Both the position numbers and the translations under genes were made by a program. Below are positions 1 through 7,867 of a DNA stretch of 64,000 nt, one piece after another (the first letter of the stretch is position 1; each line of letters opens with the position of its first letter). The stretch lies in the NCBI RefSeq assembly GCF_008329715.1, contig NZ_VTSR01000009.1, positions 372,001-436,000 of the forward strand, given 5' to 3'. Source of the DNA: Gimesia chilikensis (GTDB lineage Bacteria; Planctomycetota; Planctomycetia; Planctomycetales; Planctomycetaceae). The notes below the pieces were generated by a model, which ran no database searches, had not been told where the DNA came from, and worked only from the letters and a program-made list of their open reading frames with translations.

Positions 1-522
1 GGTGAGGGCTCGGTCTTTCATGTGCGGCTGCCCCTGGATTCCCTGGAAGATGTGCCGCTGATCGAACCGGACCTGACAACGCTGTCAGCAGAAGAGACCA
101 CTGCAGAGTCAGACGTGCTGCCCGTGCTCAACTGCAGGGTGCTGGTGGTCGACGACCGCCGCGAGATCCGCCACATCTGTCAGCACTTCCTGGAAAAAGC
201 GGGCGCGACGGTTCAGCTGGCGCAGGACGGCCAGGCCGGCGTCGATACCATTCTGGCGGCACGGGAAAGCAACGCAGCCTATGATGTGATCCTGATGGAT
301 ATGCAGATGCCGCGCCTGGGTGGGCTGGAGGCGACTGCGGTTTTACGTGCCCAGGGGGTCGAGACGCCGATCATCGCGCTGACCGCGGATGCGATGAAAG
401 GGGACCGGGAACAGTGCCTGCAGGCCGGGTGCAACGACTACCTCTCCAAGCCGATCGATCATGCTCAGCTGGTGGAGATCGTGTGGAAGTATTCGCACGG
501 AGATCAGCGGGAGGCTGAGTAG
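1..522 (+). CDS. Hybrid sensor histidine kinase, C-terminal part with receiver domain (5' truncated)
   Basis: The frame is open from the first base. The first residues, GEGSVFHVRLPL, match the end of a histidine-kinase ATPase domain (the G-x-G-S-x-F block), so this is the tail of a hybrid kinase cut by the window edge. After a linker of about 35 residues comes a complete response-regulator receiver domain: acidic pair in VLVVDD, phospho-acceptor Asp in LMDMQMP (codon at 298-300), Thr of IALTAD and Lys of SKPID. The domain order kinase-receiver implies intramolecular phosphorelay. No output domain follows; the protein stops about 20 residues after the Lys motif. The input signal cannot be told because the N-terminus is missing. 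Confidence 0.9.
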   Translation, partial: GEGSVFHVRLPLDSLEDVPLIEPDLTTLSAEETTAESDVLPVLNCRVLVVDDRREIRHICQHFLEKAGATVQLAQDGQAGVDTILAARESNAAYDVILMDMQMPRLGGLEATAVLRAQGVETPIIALTADAMKGDREQCLQAGCNDYLSKPIDHAQLVEIVWKYSHGDQREAE

Positions 523-558
523 GGCTGATCTGTTATTTGTGAATGGATGTGGCATCCC

Positions 559-680
559 GGTGGGAGGACACACAGGTCCTCCGCTACTTTTCTGGGGATG
601 CACCCGGATACTGATTCGAAAGTTTTCTCTGTCAGTTTCCTGCTCGCTGCGCTCGGCCCGAATTGCATTCGGGCTCACCC
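559..680. repeat. Composite structured repeat, copy 1
   Basis: This 122-bp block is nearly identical to 1646-1766. It starts with hairpin module A (GGAGGAC-ACACAG-GTCCTCC, then CTAC, 562-587). It ends with hairpin module B (CCCGAAT-TGC-ATTCGGG, 657-673), preceded by CTGCTCGCTGCGCTCGG. It fills the spacer between the kinase gene and the convergent gene at 747-1385, so it could act as a transcription end or be a REP-like dispersed element. No protein-coding signal was found in it. Confidence 0.75.
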
Positions 681-746
681 GCGAATTATTAATAAAGCTG
701 ACGAGTCTACGAGCGCGGTTTGAGCTGGAATGGTTGGAACGTGTTG

Positions 747-1385
747 TTAATCGTCGAGATTCCAGACGGCCATGTCGTCGAGCAGAAGCGTGTCGCCTTT
801 GAGGACGAAGCGGTAGCCAGTCTTTTTGCTGTCGAGCGAGGCGTGCTGGCCGGCGACTTTCAAGCCGTTATCCAGTTGGGCGACGACCTGATCGCCCTGC
901 ATTTCGAGCTGCAGCGTGTACCACTGGTTGGGATCGAGTTTGCCCTGGGCTTTTGCCAGCGTGATCGGTTTTGATTTCGGGTCTTTCTTGTCTTTGTCGG
1001 TGCGGAGAATCATTCCATTCTTATCGATCATCACGCGGAACAGATGCCCTTTGGGATGATTCAGACTCAGGTGAAAGAACTTTGCATCCTTGAGCTGAAA
1101 CGAACAGCGGAGCATGGAGTTGCGGTGCGGCAGTTTCCAGGTCAGCACGGCTGCATGTTTGTCGGCGGGCAGCTCTTTACCGACGAGCTGGTCTTCCGAG
1201 ACAGTCCATTCCCCTTTGTTGACGGCCCACTGCTTGCCGAGTTTTTTCTGGTCGAATGCTTCACTCTGAGTGGGCTGGCCGGTTTTGACCAGAGCCGGTT
1301 TGAGTGTGGCGTTCTTTTCCGCCTGCAAGAATGAGGGAGCCAGAACCATCACAGCCACACAGAAGCAAAGGGTTGGTTTGAACAT
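747..1385 (-). CDS. Secreted protein with LamG/DUF1080-like beta-sandwich
   Basis: About 212 residues. The N-terminus is a clear signal peptide (MFKPTLCFCVAVMVLAPSFLQA). The rest reads like a concanavalin-type sandwich as found in DUF1080 (3-keto-disaccharide hydrolase) and LamG proteins: a W-x-V-x-x-G-x-W-T-V block, the segment PNQWYTLQLEMQGDQVVAQLDNG, and a C-terminal LLLDDMAVWNL. I chose the ATG at 1385 over the GTG at 1394 because AGGAAA lies 9-10 bases upstream of the ATG. The substrate is unknown; carbohydrate binding or hydrolysis is inferred from the fold only. The gene stands alone between two copies of the composite repeat. Confidence 0.75.
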   Translation of the reverse strand: MFKPTLCFCVAVMVLAPSFLQAEKNATLKPALVKTGQPTQSEAFDQKKLGKQWAVNKGEWTVSEDQLVGKELPADKHAAVLTWKLPHRNSMLRCSFQLKDAKFFHLSLNHPKGHLFRVMIDKNGMILRTDKDKKDPKSKPITLAKAQGKLDPNQWYTLQLEMQGDQVVAQLDNGLKVAGQHASLDSKKTGYRFVLKGDTLLLDDMAVWNLDD

Positions 1386-1497
1386 CACGGTCACTTTCCT
1401 GAAATGGGAATCAAAGGACGAGAAATGGCGGATGGCCTATTGTAAACAGGTGCGTTTCGTGAGGGCTATCAAAAACTGTGATTTATTGTGGGGAGGA

Positions 1498-1798
1498 ACC
1501 ACGAAAGACACGAAAATCACGAAAGGACAATGTGCGGTTTGGGAAAGTGCATCTGGTTTGAAACCGGTGGCTGGCGCCATTCCGCTCAGGGTGGGAGGAT
1601 CTCCCTGGTTCCCTTGTGATTTGGATGTAGGTTGAACATCGCGAGGCGGGAGGACACTTGGGTCCTCCCCTACTTTTCTGGAGATGCATCCGGATACCGA
1701 TTCGAAAGTTTTCTCTGTCAGTTTCCTGCTCGCTGCGCTCGGCCCGAATTGCATTCGGGGCCACCCTTTTCTTTCGTGCTTTTTGTGTTTTTCGTGGT
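1498..1798. mobile_element. MITE-like element bounded by inverted CACGAAA arrays
   Basis: A 301-bp stretch begins with three 9-bp units (CACGAAAGA, CACGAAAAT, CACGAAAGG; 1498-1526). It ends with the inverted counterpart, which read on the minus strand is CACGAAAAA, CACAAAAAG, CACGAAAGA (1768-1798). Both outer ends are ACCACGAAA. The interior holds composite repeat copy 2. There is no transposase frame, so it would be non-autonomous if mobile. The symmetry is seen directly; mobility is inferred. It sits between the starts/ends of the 747 and 1832 genes, within a gene-free stretch from 1386 to 1831 that otherwise shows nothing recognisable. Confidence 0.5.
1646..1766. repeat. Composite structured repeat, copy 2
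   Basis: Nearly identical to 559-680, differing at roughly ten positions. Module A is GGGAGGAC-ACTTGG-GTCCTCCC followed by CTAC (1648-1673). Module B is CCCGAAT-TGC-ATTCGGG (1743-1759). Differences fall mainly outside the stems. It lies inside the inverted-repeat-bounded element 1498-1798, whereas copy 1 lacks the flanking CACGAAA arrays. Confidence 0.8.
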
Positions 1799-1831
1799 AG
1801 AAAATATTTCAAGCAATTCGTGGTCGCACCA

Positions 1832-3175
1832 TCAGATCAGTTCGGCGATGGGGTCGCGGAGATCGAGCGTGTATTGCGGGCGGCCGGCGTGGTCGGGGAT
1901 TGTCGTGGTGGCGGGATCGATTCCCAGCTGGCGGTACAGAGTGGCAAAGACGTTCTGATAGTGCAGCGGTCGATCGAGGGGGACTTCGCCCAGGCGGTTG
2001 GTGGAGCCGATGACCTGGCCCGTTCGCATGCCGCCCCCGGCGAGGAGCGCACAGGAGGCCTGCGGCCAATGGTCGCGGCCGGCGTTTTCGTTGATGCGGG
2101 GCGTGCGTCCGAATTCGCCCCAGGCGATGACGCTGACGTCATCCTGCAGGCCGCGGTTGTGGATGTCTTCCACGAGGGCGGTGATGCCCTGATCGAGTTT
2201 CGCGAGTTGCAGTGGTAGTCGGGCGAAGTTCGAATGGTGACGGTCCCAGCTGCCGAAGGAGAGTGTCACACAACGGACTCCTGCTTCGACCAGGCGGCGG
2301 GCCATCAGGAACTGATCCATCCAGTGCGGGCCGGCGTCTTCGCCGAACGCGGGTGAATCGTCGCCCCGTCCGTAACGGTCGCGGAGCGCGGGTTCTTCTT
2401 TCTCGAGGTCCATGGCTTCCACCAGTTTGCTGGAAGTAAGCACATCGAAGGCCCGCTGGGAATAGGCGTCGAGACCATCGTAGGCCTGATCCGCGGAATG
2501 ACGGAAGGCATCGAAGCCGGCGAGTAAGGCCTGACGGTCACGGAGACGATCGAGGGTGATGCTCTGCAGACGCATGTTGTCCATGCCTTCGCCGGTTGGC
2601 TGTAGCGGAGCATGGGCTTTGCCCAGGAAACCGGGAAAGCCGGGATTGCCGTACGGTTCGTGGCGGCTTTTGATGCTGAGTCCGACGAAGGGGGGCACCG
2701 CTTTGTCGACCGGACCTTGGACTTTGGAAACGACCGCGCCGAGTGAGGGGTGTCCCGACTGTCGCTCTCCGCCGCCGATGGGCCAGCCGCTCATGCAGAG
2801 ATCGGAGGCGTGCTGATCGGGGCAGCCGTGCAGGGAGCGAATGATGGCGAACTTATCCATCATCGTGGCCAGGCGGGGCATGTGTTCGCAGATCTGGATG
2901 CCGGGGACATTGGTGTCGATGGGGCGGAATTCACCGCGAATTTCCGAGGGGGCGTCCATCTTCAGATCGTACATATCCTGGTGAGAGGGACCGCCGGAGA
3001 GGAAGATCATAATGATGGCTTTGTGGCCCAGCTTACCGGCGGGAGTGCCGGCCTGGTCTTGTGCCGCGAGAATCTGCGGAAGCGAGAGTCCACCGAGTGC
3101 CAGTCCGCCGATCTTGAGGAACTGCCGGCGCGAGCCGTTACACTGTCGCTGTGATGAGCCGGGGATCGAGAGCAT
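1832..3175 (-). CDS. DUF1501 family exported protein
   Basis: 447 residues, full length for DUF1501 proteins. The N-terminus carries a twin-arginine signal (SRRQFLKIGGLALGG), so it is probably exported folded. The family signature is visible: IIMIFLSGGPSHQDMYDLK near residue 55, then the RSLHGCPDQHASD, WDRHHSNF and WGEFGRTPRIN blocks and GRDHWPQASCALLAGGG. DUF1501 belongs to the alkaline phosphatase/sulfatase-like superfamily, but no substrate is established. In planctomycetes these genes usually pair with DUF1549/DUF1553 genes; this copy has no such partner next to it, unlike the DUF1501 gene at 32492. It appears monocistronic. Confidence 0.9.
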   Translation of the reverse strand: MLSIPGSSQRQCNGSRRQFLKIGGLALGGLSLPQILAAQDQAGTPAGKLGHKAIIMIFLSGGPSHQDMYDLKMDAPSEIRGEFRPIDTNVPGIQICEHMPRLATMMDKFAIIRSLHGCPDQHASDLCMSGWPIGGGERQSGHPSLGAVVSKVQGPVDKAVPPFVGLSIKSRHEPYGNPGFPGFLGKAHAPLQPTGEGMDNMRLQSITLDRLRDRQALLAGFDAFRHSADQAYDGLDAYSQRAFDVLTSSKLVEAMDLEKEEPALRDRYGRGDDSPAFGEDAGPHWMDQFLMARRLVEAGVRCVTLSFGSWDRHHSNFARLPLQLAKLDQGITALVEDIHNRGLQDDVSVIAWGEFGRTPRINENAGRDHWPQASCALLAGGGMRTGQVIGSTNRLGEVPLDRPLHYQNVFATLYRQLGIDPATTTIPDHAGRPQYTLDLRDPIAELI

Positions 3176-3348
3176 CGCGGGGGTTCTCCAAACGGGCGGG
3201 ACTCGGTAGTGAGCTGGCGGGTGGTTGCCGGTTCGGTTCTGACCAGCCAGGGTGAGCAGGGAATATTGTACCGGTCGGAAAACGGGTCGGGAAGAGTAGT
3301 TGGCGGTGGTTCTGGATTACTAAAGGAGGTTTAGTTTGTGGGATTTGA

Positions 3349-3397
3349 CTACCACGAAAGGTGCGAAGGGATTACTACCACGGAAGTCACGAAAAGA
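3349..3397. repeat. Degenerate CACGAAA 9-bp unit array
   Basis: Units CACGAAAGG and TGCGAAGGG, then after an 8-base gap CACGGAAGT and CACGAAAAG. They resemble the arms of the 1498-1798 element. Only the left arm is visible near copy 3 of the composite repeat; I see no inverted partner on its right side. Confidence 0.55.
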
Positions 3398-3467
3398 TCT
3401 GTCAGTTGTGATGGAGAGATGATGGCTGAAACTGGTCCTGAATTGTGTGAGTGAGCTGTGACCTCCT

Positions 3468-3586
3468 GCTCGCGATGCTCGCCCCGGATTGCATCCGGGG
3501 TTACCCGAGATGTATTTCCGGATGCCATTGGAATTGGAAGCAAATGGTCTGTCGTTAGGCGGGCGACCACACAGGGTCGCCCCTAC
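3468..3586. repeat. Composite structured repeat, copy 3, modules in reversed order
   Basis: Module B comes first (CTGCTCGC..., stem CCCCGGAT-TGC-ATCCGGGG at 3482-3500). Module A follows (GGGCGACC-ACACAG-GGTCGCCC then CTAC, 3561-3586). In copies 1 and 2 the order is A then B. The stem bases differ from the other copies but remain perfectly paired, while loops ACACAG and TGC and the trailing CTAC are kept. Confidence 0.75.
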
Positions 3587-3902
3587 GCGTGGATTTTGGT
3601 TTGTGAAACACACCGCGGGTGGTCCCAAATTTTGAGTTGCCGCGGTGAGGCGATGGATATTTCAAAGTGCTGCTTGATATTCAGTAGTGGCCGGTGTGCC
3701 GTGGATGGTCTTCGTCTTTTCTTGCTGGTGCCGATTTGTAGGATTGGTTGTTTCTGTTTTTGATCTCGCAGGTAGAGGAGGTTAGCTGCCGGGGAGGGAG
3801 GGTTGACGCTCCCTGTTTTACCGGTGGCTAGTAACTCCGCTCAGGGGGGGAATTGTTTATGGACGTCCATTGGAAGCTGGAGCATGTTGGATGTCGCCAG
3901 GC

Positions 3903-3929
3903 GGGCAGGCACACAGGCGCTGCCCCTAC
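3903..3929. repeat. Solitary module A hairpin
   Basis: GGGCAGGC, loop ACACAG, GCGCTGCCC, then CTAC: a fourth, slightly bulged version of module A without module B. It keeps the loop and the CTAC tail while changing the stem. Confidence 0.6.
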
Positions 3930-3980
3930 ATCCTGTTTTGATCATGGGTCTGATTCTGTCGATCGGCACCGGGAGGTCAA

Positions 3981-4071
3981 GACAAAATTTTGTCCCGATG
4001 TGGCCGGATTTTGTCCTGGTGTGGCCTGGATTTTGTCCCTGTCTGGCCGGAGTGTGTCCTGGTCTGCCCTG
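3981..4071. repeat. 14-bp palindrome followed by four 21-bp tandem units
   Basis: GACAAAATTTTGTC (3981-3994) is a perfect palindrome. From its second half onward run four units of about 21 bp at 3987-4007, 4008-4028, 4030-4050 and 4051-4071. Each has the form ATTTTGTCC-n-TG-n-TGGCC-n-G with drift towards the end. The array lies about 240 bp past the mutL stop. Its role is unknown; the period of two helical turns would suit a protein-binding array. Confidence 0.65.
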
Positions 4072-4314
4072 AACAGGGGAGGGAGAACATCCCGAACTGG
4101 TGCGTTGGGTTTCGGTGAACAGCCGGTGAAAAGCGGTGGGGGTTCAGGTGGAATTGCATCAGTGGTTCCGGCTGTTCCAGTGCACGCGAACCCGCCTCGC
4201 GCGCGAGCCAGAGGGGGAATACCATACGGATCGGGAGGGGTGGATCAAGTTCATTTTGTGCAGCGAGAGTGGGAACCGACACTGTGCACCAACGACGAGA
4301 TTACAGTGCGCTGT

Positions 4315-6273
4315 TTAACCCATGCGTCCGAACTGACGGTCGAGCTCGGCGTGGCTCAGCACCAGTGCGGAAGGCCGACCGTGGGGACAGTGGTGGGCGT
4401 CGTCGATAAGGTGCCTCTGTTCGAGCAGGCTGTAGATTTCTTCCTGCGTCAGGCGCTGTCCCGCTTTGATGGCGGCTTTACAGGACATCATCGTGATCAG
4501 TTCATCCAGCAGATCGCGGCGGGAGGGCTGTTTGGCGTTGTCCAGGTTATCGGCAATGTCGCGGACGAGCTGTTCGAGGTTCGCCTTTTTCAACATCACG
4601 GGATAGCTGGTGACCAGCAGTGTGTTGCCGCCGAACTCTTCGATACCGAGTCCGAAGCTGGCGAGCATCTCAGCGTGGTCGAGGATGAGGGCCGTCTCCT
4701 TGGCGCTCATTTCGATCGTCAGCGGAACGAGCAGCTTCTGGGCTTCGACCGTCTGGGCGAGCACGCGTTTGCGGAAGTACTCGTACATGATCCGTTCGTG
4801 CAGGGCGTGTTGATCGATGATGGTCAGCGCGCCTTTGATTTCGACGACGATGTAGCAGTTGAGGACCTGAATCGGTCTGAGATCGGCGGTAGCGGCTTCC
4901 GCGAACTGATCTGCGGGGCGATCGATATCGGGAATGAAGGGAGCCGCAGGCTCTGCCGGTGTGGGGGATGCGCTCTCCCCTGCTCCCGCCTGTTCCTGTT
5001 CGCGCTGTTGCTGGAAGTGCGAGAGCGGAATCGCGTCGGCAGCGGTAAAGGGAGCCGCCAGGTCGGAGGGGGGCGAAATCATGCGGGCTTCGCCGCTGAT
5101 TTTCTGGCCGGGAAGATCGTCGGCGACCTGCTTGAGTTGTTCCTTGGCCCAGGTGGTCAGTTCGAGCTGTGTCTGTTTCTGTTCGGGGGTCGGCGCTGCG
5201 GGTTGCGACGGCTCGGGGAGGTCGCCTTTTTTGGAGAGCGACATCTGCGACTGGAGATCCATGCTGAGGAACTGGCTGCGGAGCGTGGAGAGCAGCTGTC
5301 TGTACAGCGACTGGCTGTCGCGGAAGCGGACTTCCGATTTTGTGGGATGCACGTTGACGTCGACCATGGACGGGGGCATGTCGAGGTAGAGGAACGAGAT
5401 CGGCTGGCGGCCGACCATCAGCAGTCCGCGATAAGCTTCGGTCAGCGCATGCTGCAGGGTGCGATCCTGAATCCAGCGACCGTTGAGGAAGAGGTACTGT
5501 CCTTTGCGGGTCGATTTGTTTTCGCTGGGATGCGAGACATAGCCCCAGATGCGGACGTCTTCCAATTGCGATTCGACCCAGATCAGGTGGTCGGACAGTT
5601 TCTTGCCGTAGAACAGGCGGAGCCGATCGATGAGGTTATCGGACGGCGGGAGATCGAAGATGACTTTGTTATTGTGTCTGAGAACCATGTAGAGCCGGGG
5701 ATGCGCGAGAGCGGCCCGGGTGAACTGTTCGCTGATGTGGCCGAATTCGGTCTTGGTCGTTTTGAGGAACTTACGGCGGACCGGCGTGTTAGCGAACAGC
5801 TGTCGGACTTCGATCGAGGTGCCCAGCGGACAGCCACAGGGCTGTGGTTTTCCGGGAGTGCCTGTGTTGACTTCGAATTCGAGTCCCTGTTTCTGGTCGG
5901 CGGTGCGGGTGCGGATGCGGAAGCGGCTGACTTCGGAAATGGACGCGAGGGCCTCGCCCCGGAACCCCATGGTCTGCACGCTGAAGAGGTCGTCCGCGTT
6001 AGAAATTTTACTGGTGGCATGACTGGAGACGGCAAGCAGCAGGTCGTCGGGGTGGATGCCTTCTCCGTTATCGACGACGCGAATCAGATCGGCGCCGCCA
6101 TTCATGATGTCGACTTCGATGCGGGTCGCGAGGGAATCGATGCTGTTATCGAGCAGTTCTTTCACCGCACTGGCCGGCCGCTCGATGACTTCCCCGGCGG
6201 CGATTTTATTAATCACGCTGGTATCGAGTTGGTGAATGCGGGAGAGCGATTGCACGGCGGCGGTCCGTTCCAT
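4315..6273 (-). CDS. mutL: DNA mismatch repair protein MutL
   Basis: 652 residues, normal for MutL. The GHKL ATPase half shows NKIAAGEVIERP (about 22-33), ELLDNSIDS, DNGEGI (68-73), SSHATSKI and GFRGEAL (103-109). A Pro/Gln-rich linker (roughly 340-450) leads to the dimerisation domain. There DQHALHERIMYE (about 486-497) fits the metal-binding endonuclease motif DQHA-x2-E-x4-E. SCKAAIKAG and CPHGRP near the C-terminus complete the endonuclease site. It should therefore nick DNA itself during repair, as in organisms without MutH. The gene follows ubiX on the same strand after 135 bases, so it may be co-transcribed or have its own promoter. Confidence 0.97.
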   Translation of the reverse strand: MERTAAVQSLSRIHQLDTSVINKIAAGEVIERPASAVKELLDNSIDSLATRIEVDIMNGGADLIRVVDNGEGIHPDDLLLAVSSHATSKISNADDLFSVQTMGFRGEALASISEVSRFRIRTRTADQKQGLEFEVNTGTPGKPQPCGCPLGTSIEVRQLFANTPVRRKFLKTTKTEFGHISEQFTRAALAHPRLYMVLRHNNKVIFDLPPSDNLIDRLRLFYGKKLSDHLIWVESQLEDVRIWGYVSHPSENKSTRKGQYLFLNGRWIQDRTLQHALTEAYRGLLMVGRQPISFLYLDMPPSMVDVNVHPTKSEVRFRDSQSLYRQLLSTLRSQFLSMDLQSQMSLSKKGDLPEPSQPAAPTPEQKQTQLELTTWAKEQLKQVADDLPGQKISGEARMISPPSDLAAPFTAADAIPLSHFQQQREQEQAGAGESASPTPAEPAAPFIPDIDRPADQFAEAATADLRPIQVLNCYIVVEIKGALTIIDQHALHERIMYEYFRKRVLAQTVEAQKLLVPLTIEMSAKETALILDHAEMLASFGLGIEEFGGNTLLVTSYPVMLKKANLEQLVRDIADNLDNAKQPSRRDLLDELITMMSCKAAIKAGQRLTQEEIYSLLEQRHLIDDAHHCPHGRPSALVLSHAELDRQFGRMG

Positions 6274-6408
6274 GAGTTTGATCAGTCCGATTGATAAGAA
6301 ATTGTGCCAGTTCCAGTTCTGTTTTTAACCGGAACGAGGCGGAATCGCAATGAAGGAGTTCAGCGATGATGAACAGAGTTAAACCAGTTTCACGCGGGAA
6401 GCGGGGCG

Positions 6409-7095
6409 TTATTTTCCCCAGCGCTGGTGAATCTCATGCCTGATTTCGAGATGATCGCAGATGCGGCCCGAGATGAAATCGACCAGGTCGTGAATGGTGA
6501 CCGGGTTGTGATAAAAGCCGGGTGCTGCGGGCAGGATGGTGGCGCCTGCCTGTGTGAGGCGGACCATGTTTTCCAGCGGGATCAACCCGAGCGGTGTTTC
6601 GCGGGCGACGATGATCAGTTTACGACGTTCCTTGAGGTGCACGTCGGCGGCTCGATGAATCAGGTTACTGCCGGAACCGGCGGCGATGGTGCCGAGGGTG
6701 CCCATGGAACAGGGGCAGATCACCATGCCTTCGGTCAGGAACGATCCACTGGCGATGCCTGCGGAGAAATCCTGGTAGTGGTGGTAGATCAGGTCTCCCT
6801 GTTTGAACTCGGCCTCGCCCAGCACGGAGCTGAGCGCGAAGCTTTCGCTGCTCGTGGGTTTCATTTTGCTGAGCACGCTGTCGCTGGGCTGATTATCGGG
6901 ATCGGGGAGCAACTGCTTGGGATCGAAGTTTTCCAGGTCGATTTTCAGACCGAGTTCGTGGCGCAAGACATGTGCGGCGGCAGCACTGATGGTGAGATGC
7001 ACGGTGCGACCGGCGGCCATCAGAACTTCGACCAGGCGGACGGCATAGATGGCACCACTGGCGCCGGTGACTGCGACTACGACATTATTGGACAT
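6409..7095 (-). CDS. ubiX: Flavin prenyltransferase UbiX
   Basis: 228 residues. UbiX makes prenylated FMN, the cofactor of UbiD decarboxylases. The N-terminal flavin-binding motif VAVTGASGAIYAVRL is clear, and the ICPCSMGTLGTIAAGSGSNLIHRAADV and RKLIIVARETPLGLIPLENM blocks are diagnostic. It is about 30 residues longer than typical UbiX because of an acidic/Ser-rich insert near residues 60-90. It is the third gene of ubiD-ubiE-ubiX (30 bases after ubiE), so the cofactor enzyme is made together with its client. Confidence 0.95.
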   Translation of the reverse strand: MSNNVVVAVTGASGAIYAVRLVEVLMAAGRTVHLTISAAAAHVLRHELGLKIDLENFDPKQLLPDPDNQPSDSVLSKMKPTSSESFALSSVLGEAEFKQGDLIYHHYQDFSAGIASGSFLTEGMVICPCSMGTLGTIAAGSGSNLIHRAADVHLKERRKLIIVARETPLGLIPLENMVRLTQAGATILPAAPGFYHNPVTIHDLVDFISGRICDHLEIRHEIHQRWGK

Positions 7096-7125
7096 GAGCG
7101 AGTACCTCGCGGTTGGATCGAAAAC

Positions 7126-7842
7126 TTAAGAAGCGGGGGCAGCGGGCTTCACGCCGGTATAGAGGGTGGCGATACCAAACGTAAGCGGATACCAGCGGGT
7201 TCCTTCCAGGCCACACTCATCCATGATGTCGGCGAGTGCCTTGCCGTAGGGGAACTCCGAGACCGATTCGGGCAGATAGTTATAGGCGGACTGCTGGTTG
7301 CGGGCCAGCAGTTGTCCCATGCGGGGCAGAATATGTTTGAAATAAAACTGGTAACAGGCGCGGAACAGCGGGTTGGTGGGAATCGAAAATTCGAGCACCG
7401 CGACCTGTCCGCCGGGCTGACAGACACGAATCATTTCTTTGAGCCCGCGACGGGTATCAGACACGTTCCGCAGTCCAAACGCGACCGAGACGATCTGGAA
7501 CTGATTATCGCTGAAGGGGAGTTCCTGCGTGTCGGCTTCGAGAAAGGTCAGAGCATCGCTGTCATTTTTGGTGAGCGCGAGCTGGAGCATTTCATGCGTG
7601 AAGTCGGCCCCCACGACGCGGTTTTTGCCGCGGGTCTTCTTGAGATACGAGAGAGCCAGATCACCGGTGCCGGTACAGACATCGAGAATCGGTGCTTCGC
7701 CGGCAGGAGCGACTTTCCGTACGGTCCGCCAGCGCCAGTAATAATCGACGCCACCCGAGAGGAAATGATTCATAAAATCATAACGGGGCGCGATCTCACC
7801 AAACATCTGTTGTACGCGGGAACCGGTTTTATCTACATTCAT
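7126..7842 (-). CDS. ubiE: Quinone-biosynthesis C-methyltransferase UbiE/MenG
   Basis: 238 residues. SAM-dependent methyltransferase with the UbiE/MenG signatures: FGEIAPRYDFMNHFLSGG at the N-terminus, motif I LDVCTGTGDLAL, FLEADTQELPFSDNQF, and SVAFGLRNVSDTRRGLKEM. It methylates the quinone ring, most likely demethylmenaquinol to menaquinol given the usual menaquinone content of planctomycetes (inference). It lies 25 bases after ubiD and 30 before ubiX, consistent with one operon. Confidence 0.95.
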   Translation of the reverse strand: MNVDKTGSRVQQMFGEIAPRYDFMNHFLSGGVDYYWRWRTVRKVAPAGEAPILDVCTGTGDLALSYLKKTRGKNRVVGADFTHEMLQLALTKNDSDALTFLEADTQELPFSDNQFQIVSVAFGLRNVSDTRRGLKEMIRVCQPGGQVAVLEFSIPTNPLFRACYQFYFKHILPRMGQLLARNQQSAYNYLPESVSEFPYGKALADIMDECGLEGTRWYPLTFGIATLYTGVKPAAPAS

Positions 7843-7867
7843 AACGTTTCAATCAATTCTTCTGTAA

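Larger units (their letters stand above)
3176..4314. other. Gene-free, repeat-rich intergenic region (1.1 kb)
   Basis: I find no credible gene here. The region separates the divergently oriented tail of mutL and the 5' end of the DUF1501 gene. It contains a CACGAAA-type array (3349-3397), composite repeat modules in swapped order (3468-3586), a further module A hairpin (3903-3929) and a palindrome plus 21-bp tandem array (3981-4071). Short open frames across it only translate the repeats. The rest shows no recognised signal. Confidence 0.7.

Noticed and set aside
1437..1812. Short open frames across the 1498-1798 element
   Set aside because: They translate the structured repeats; nearly the same peptide appears from copy 1 (GAPNAIRAERSEQETDREN type), showing it is repeat DNA rather than a gene.
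3977..4282. 101-codon minus frame with a repetitive C-terminus
   Set aside because: The peptide repeat simply reflects the 21-bp tandem array; no ribosome site or family match.
3853..6294. 813-codon open frame on the plus strand
   Set aside because: It lies antisense to mutL, whose full-length family match is certain; the translation shows no domain and is composed of residues expected from reading a GC-rich gene backwards.
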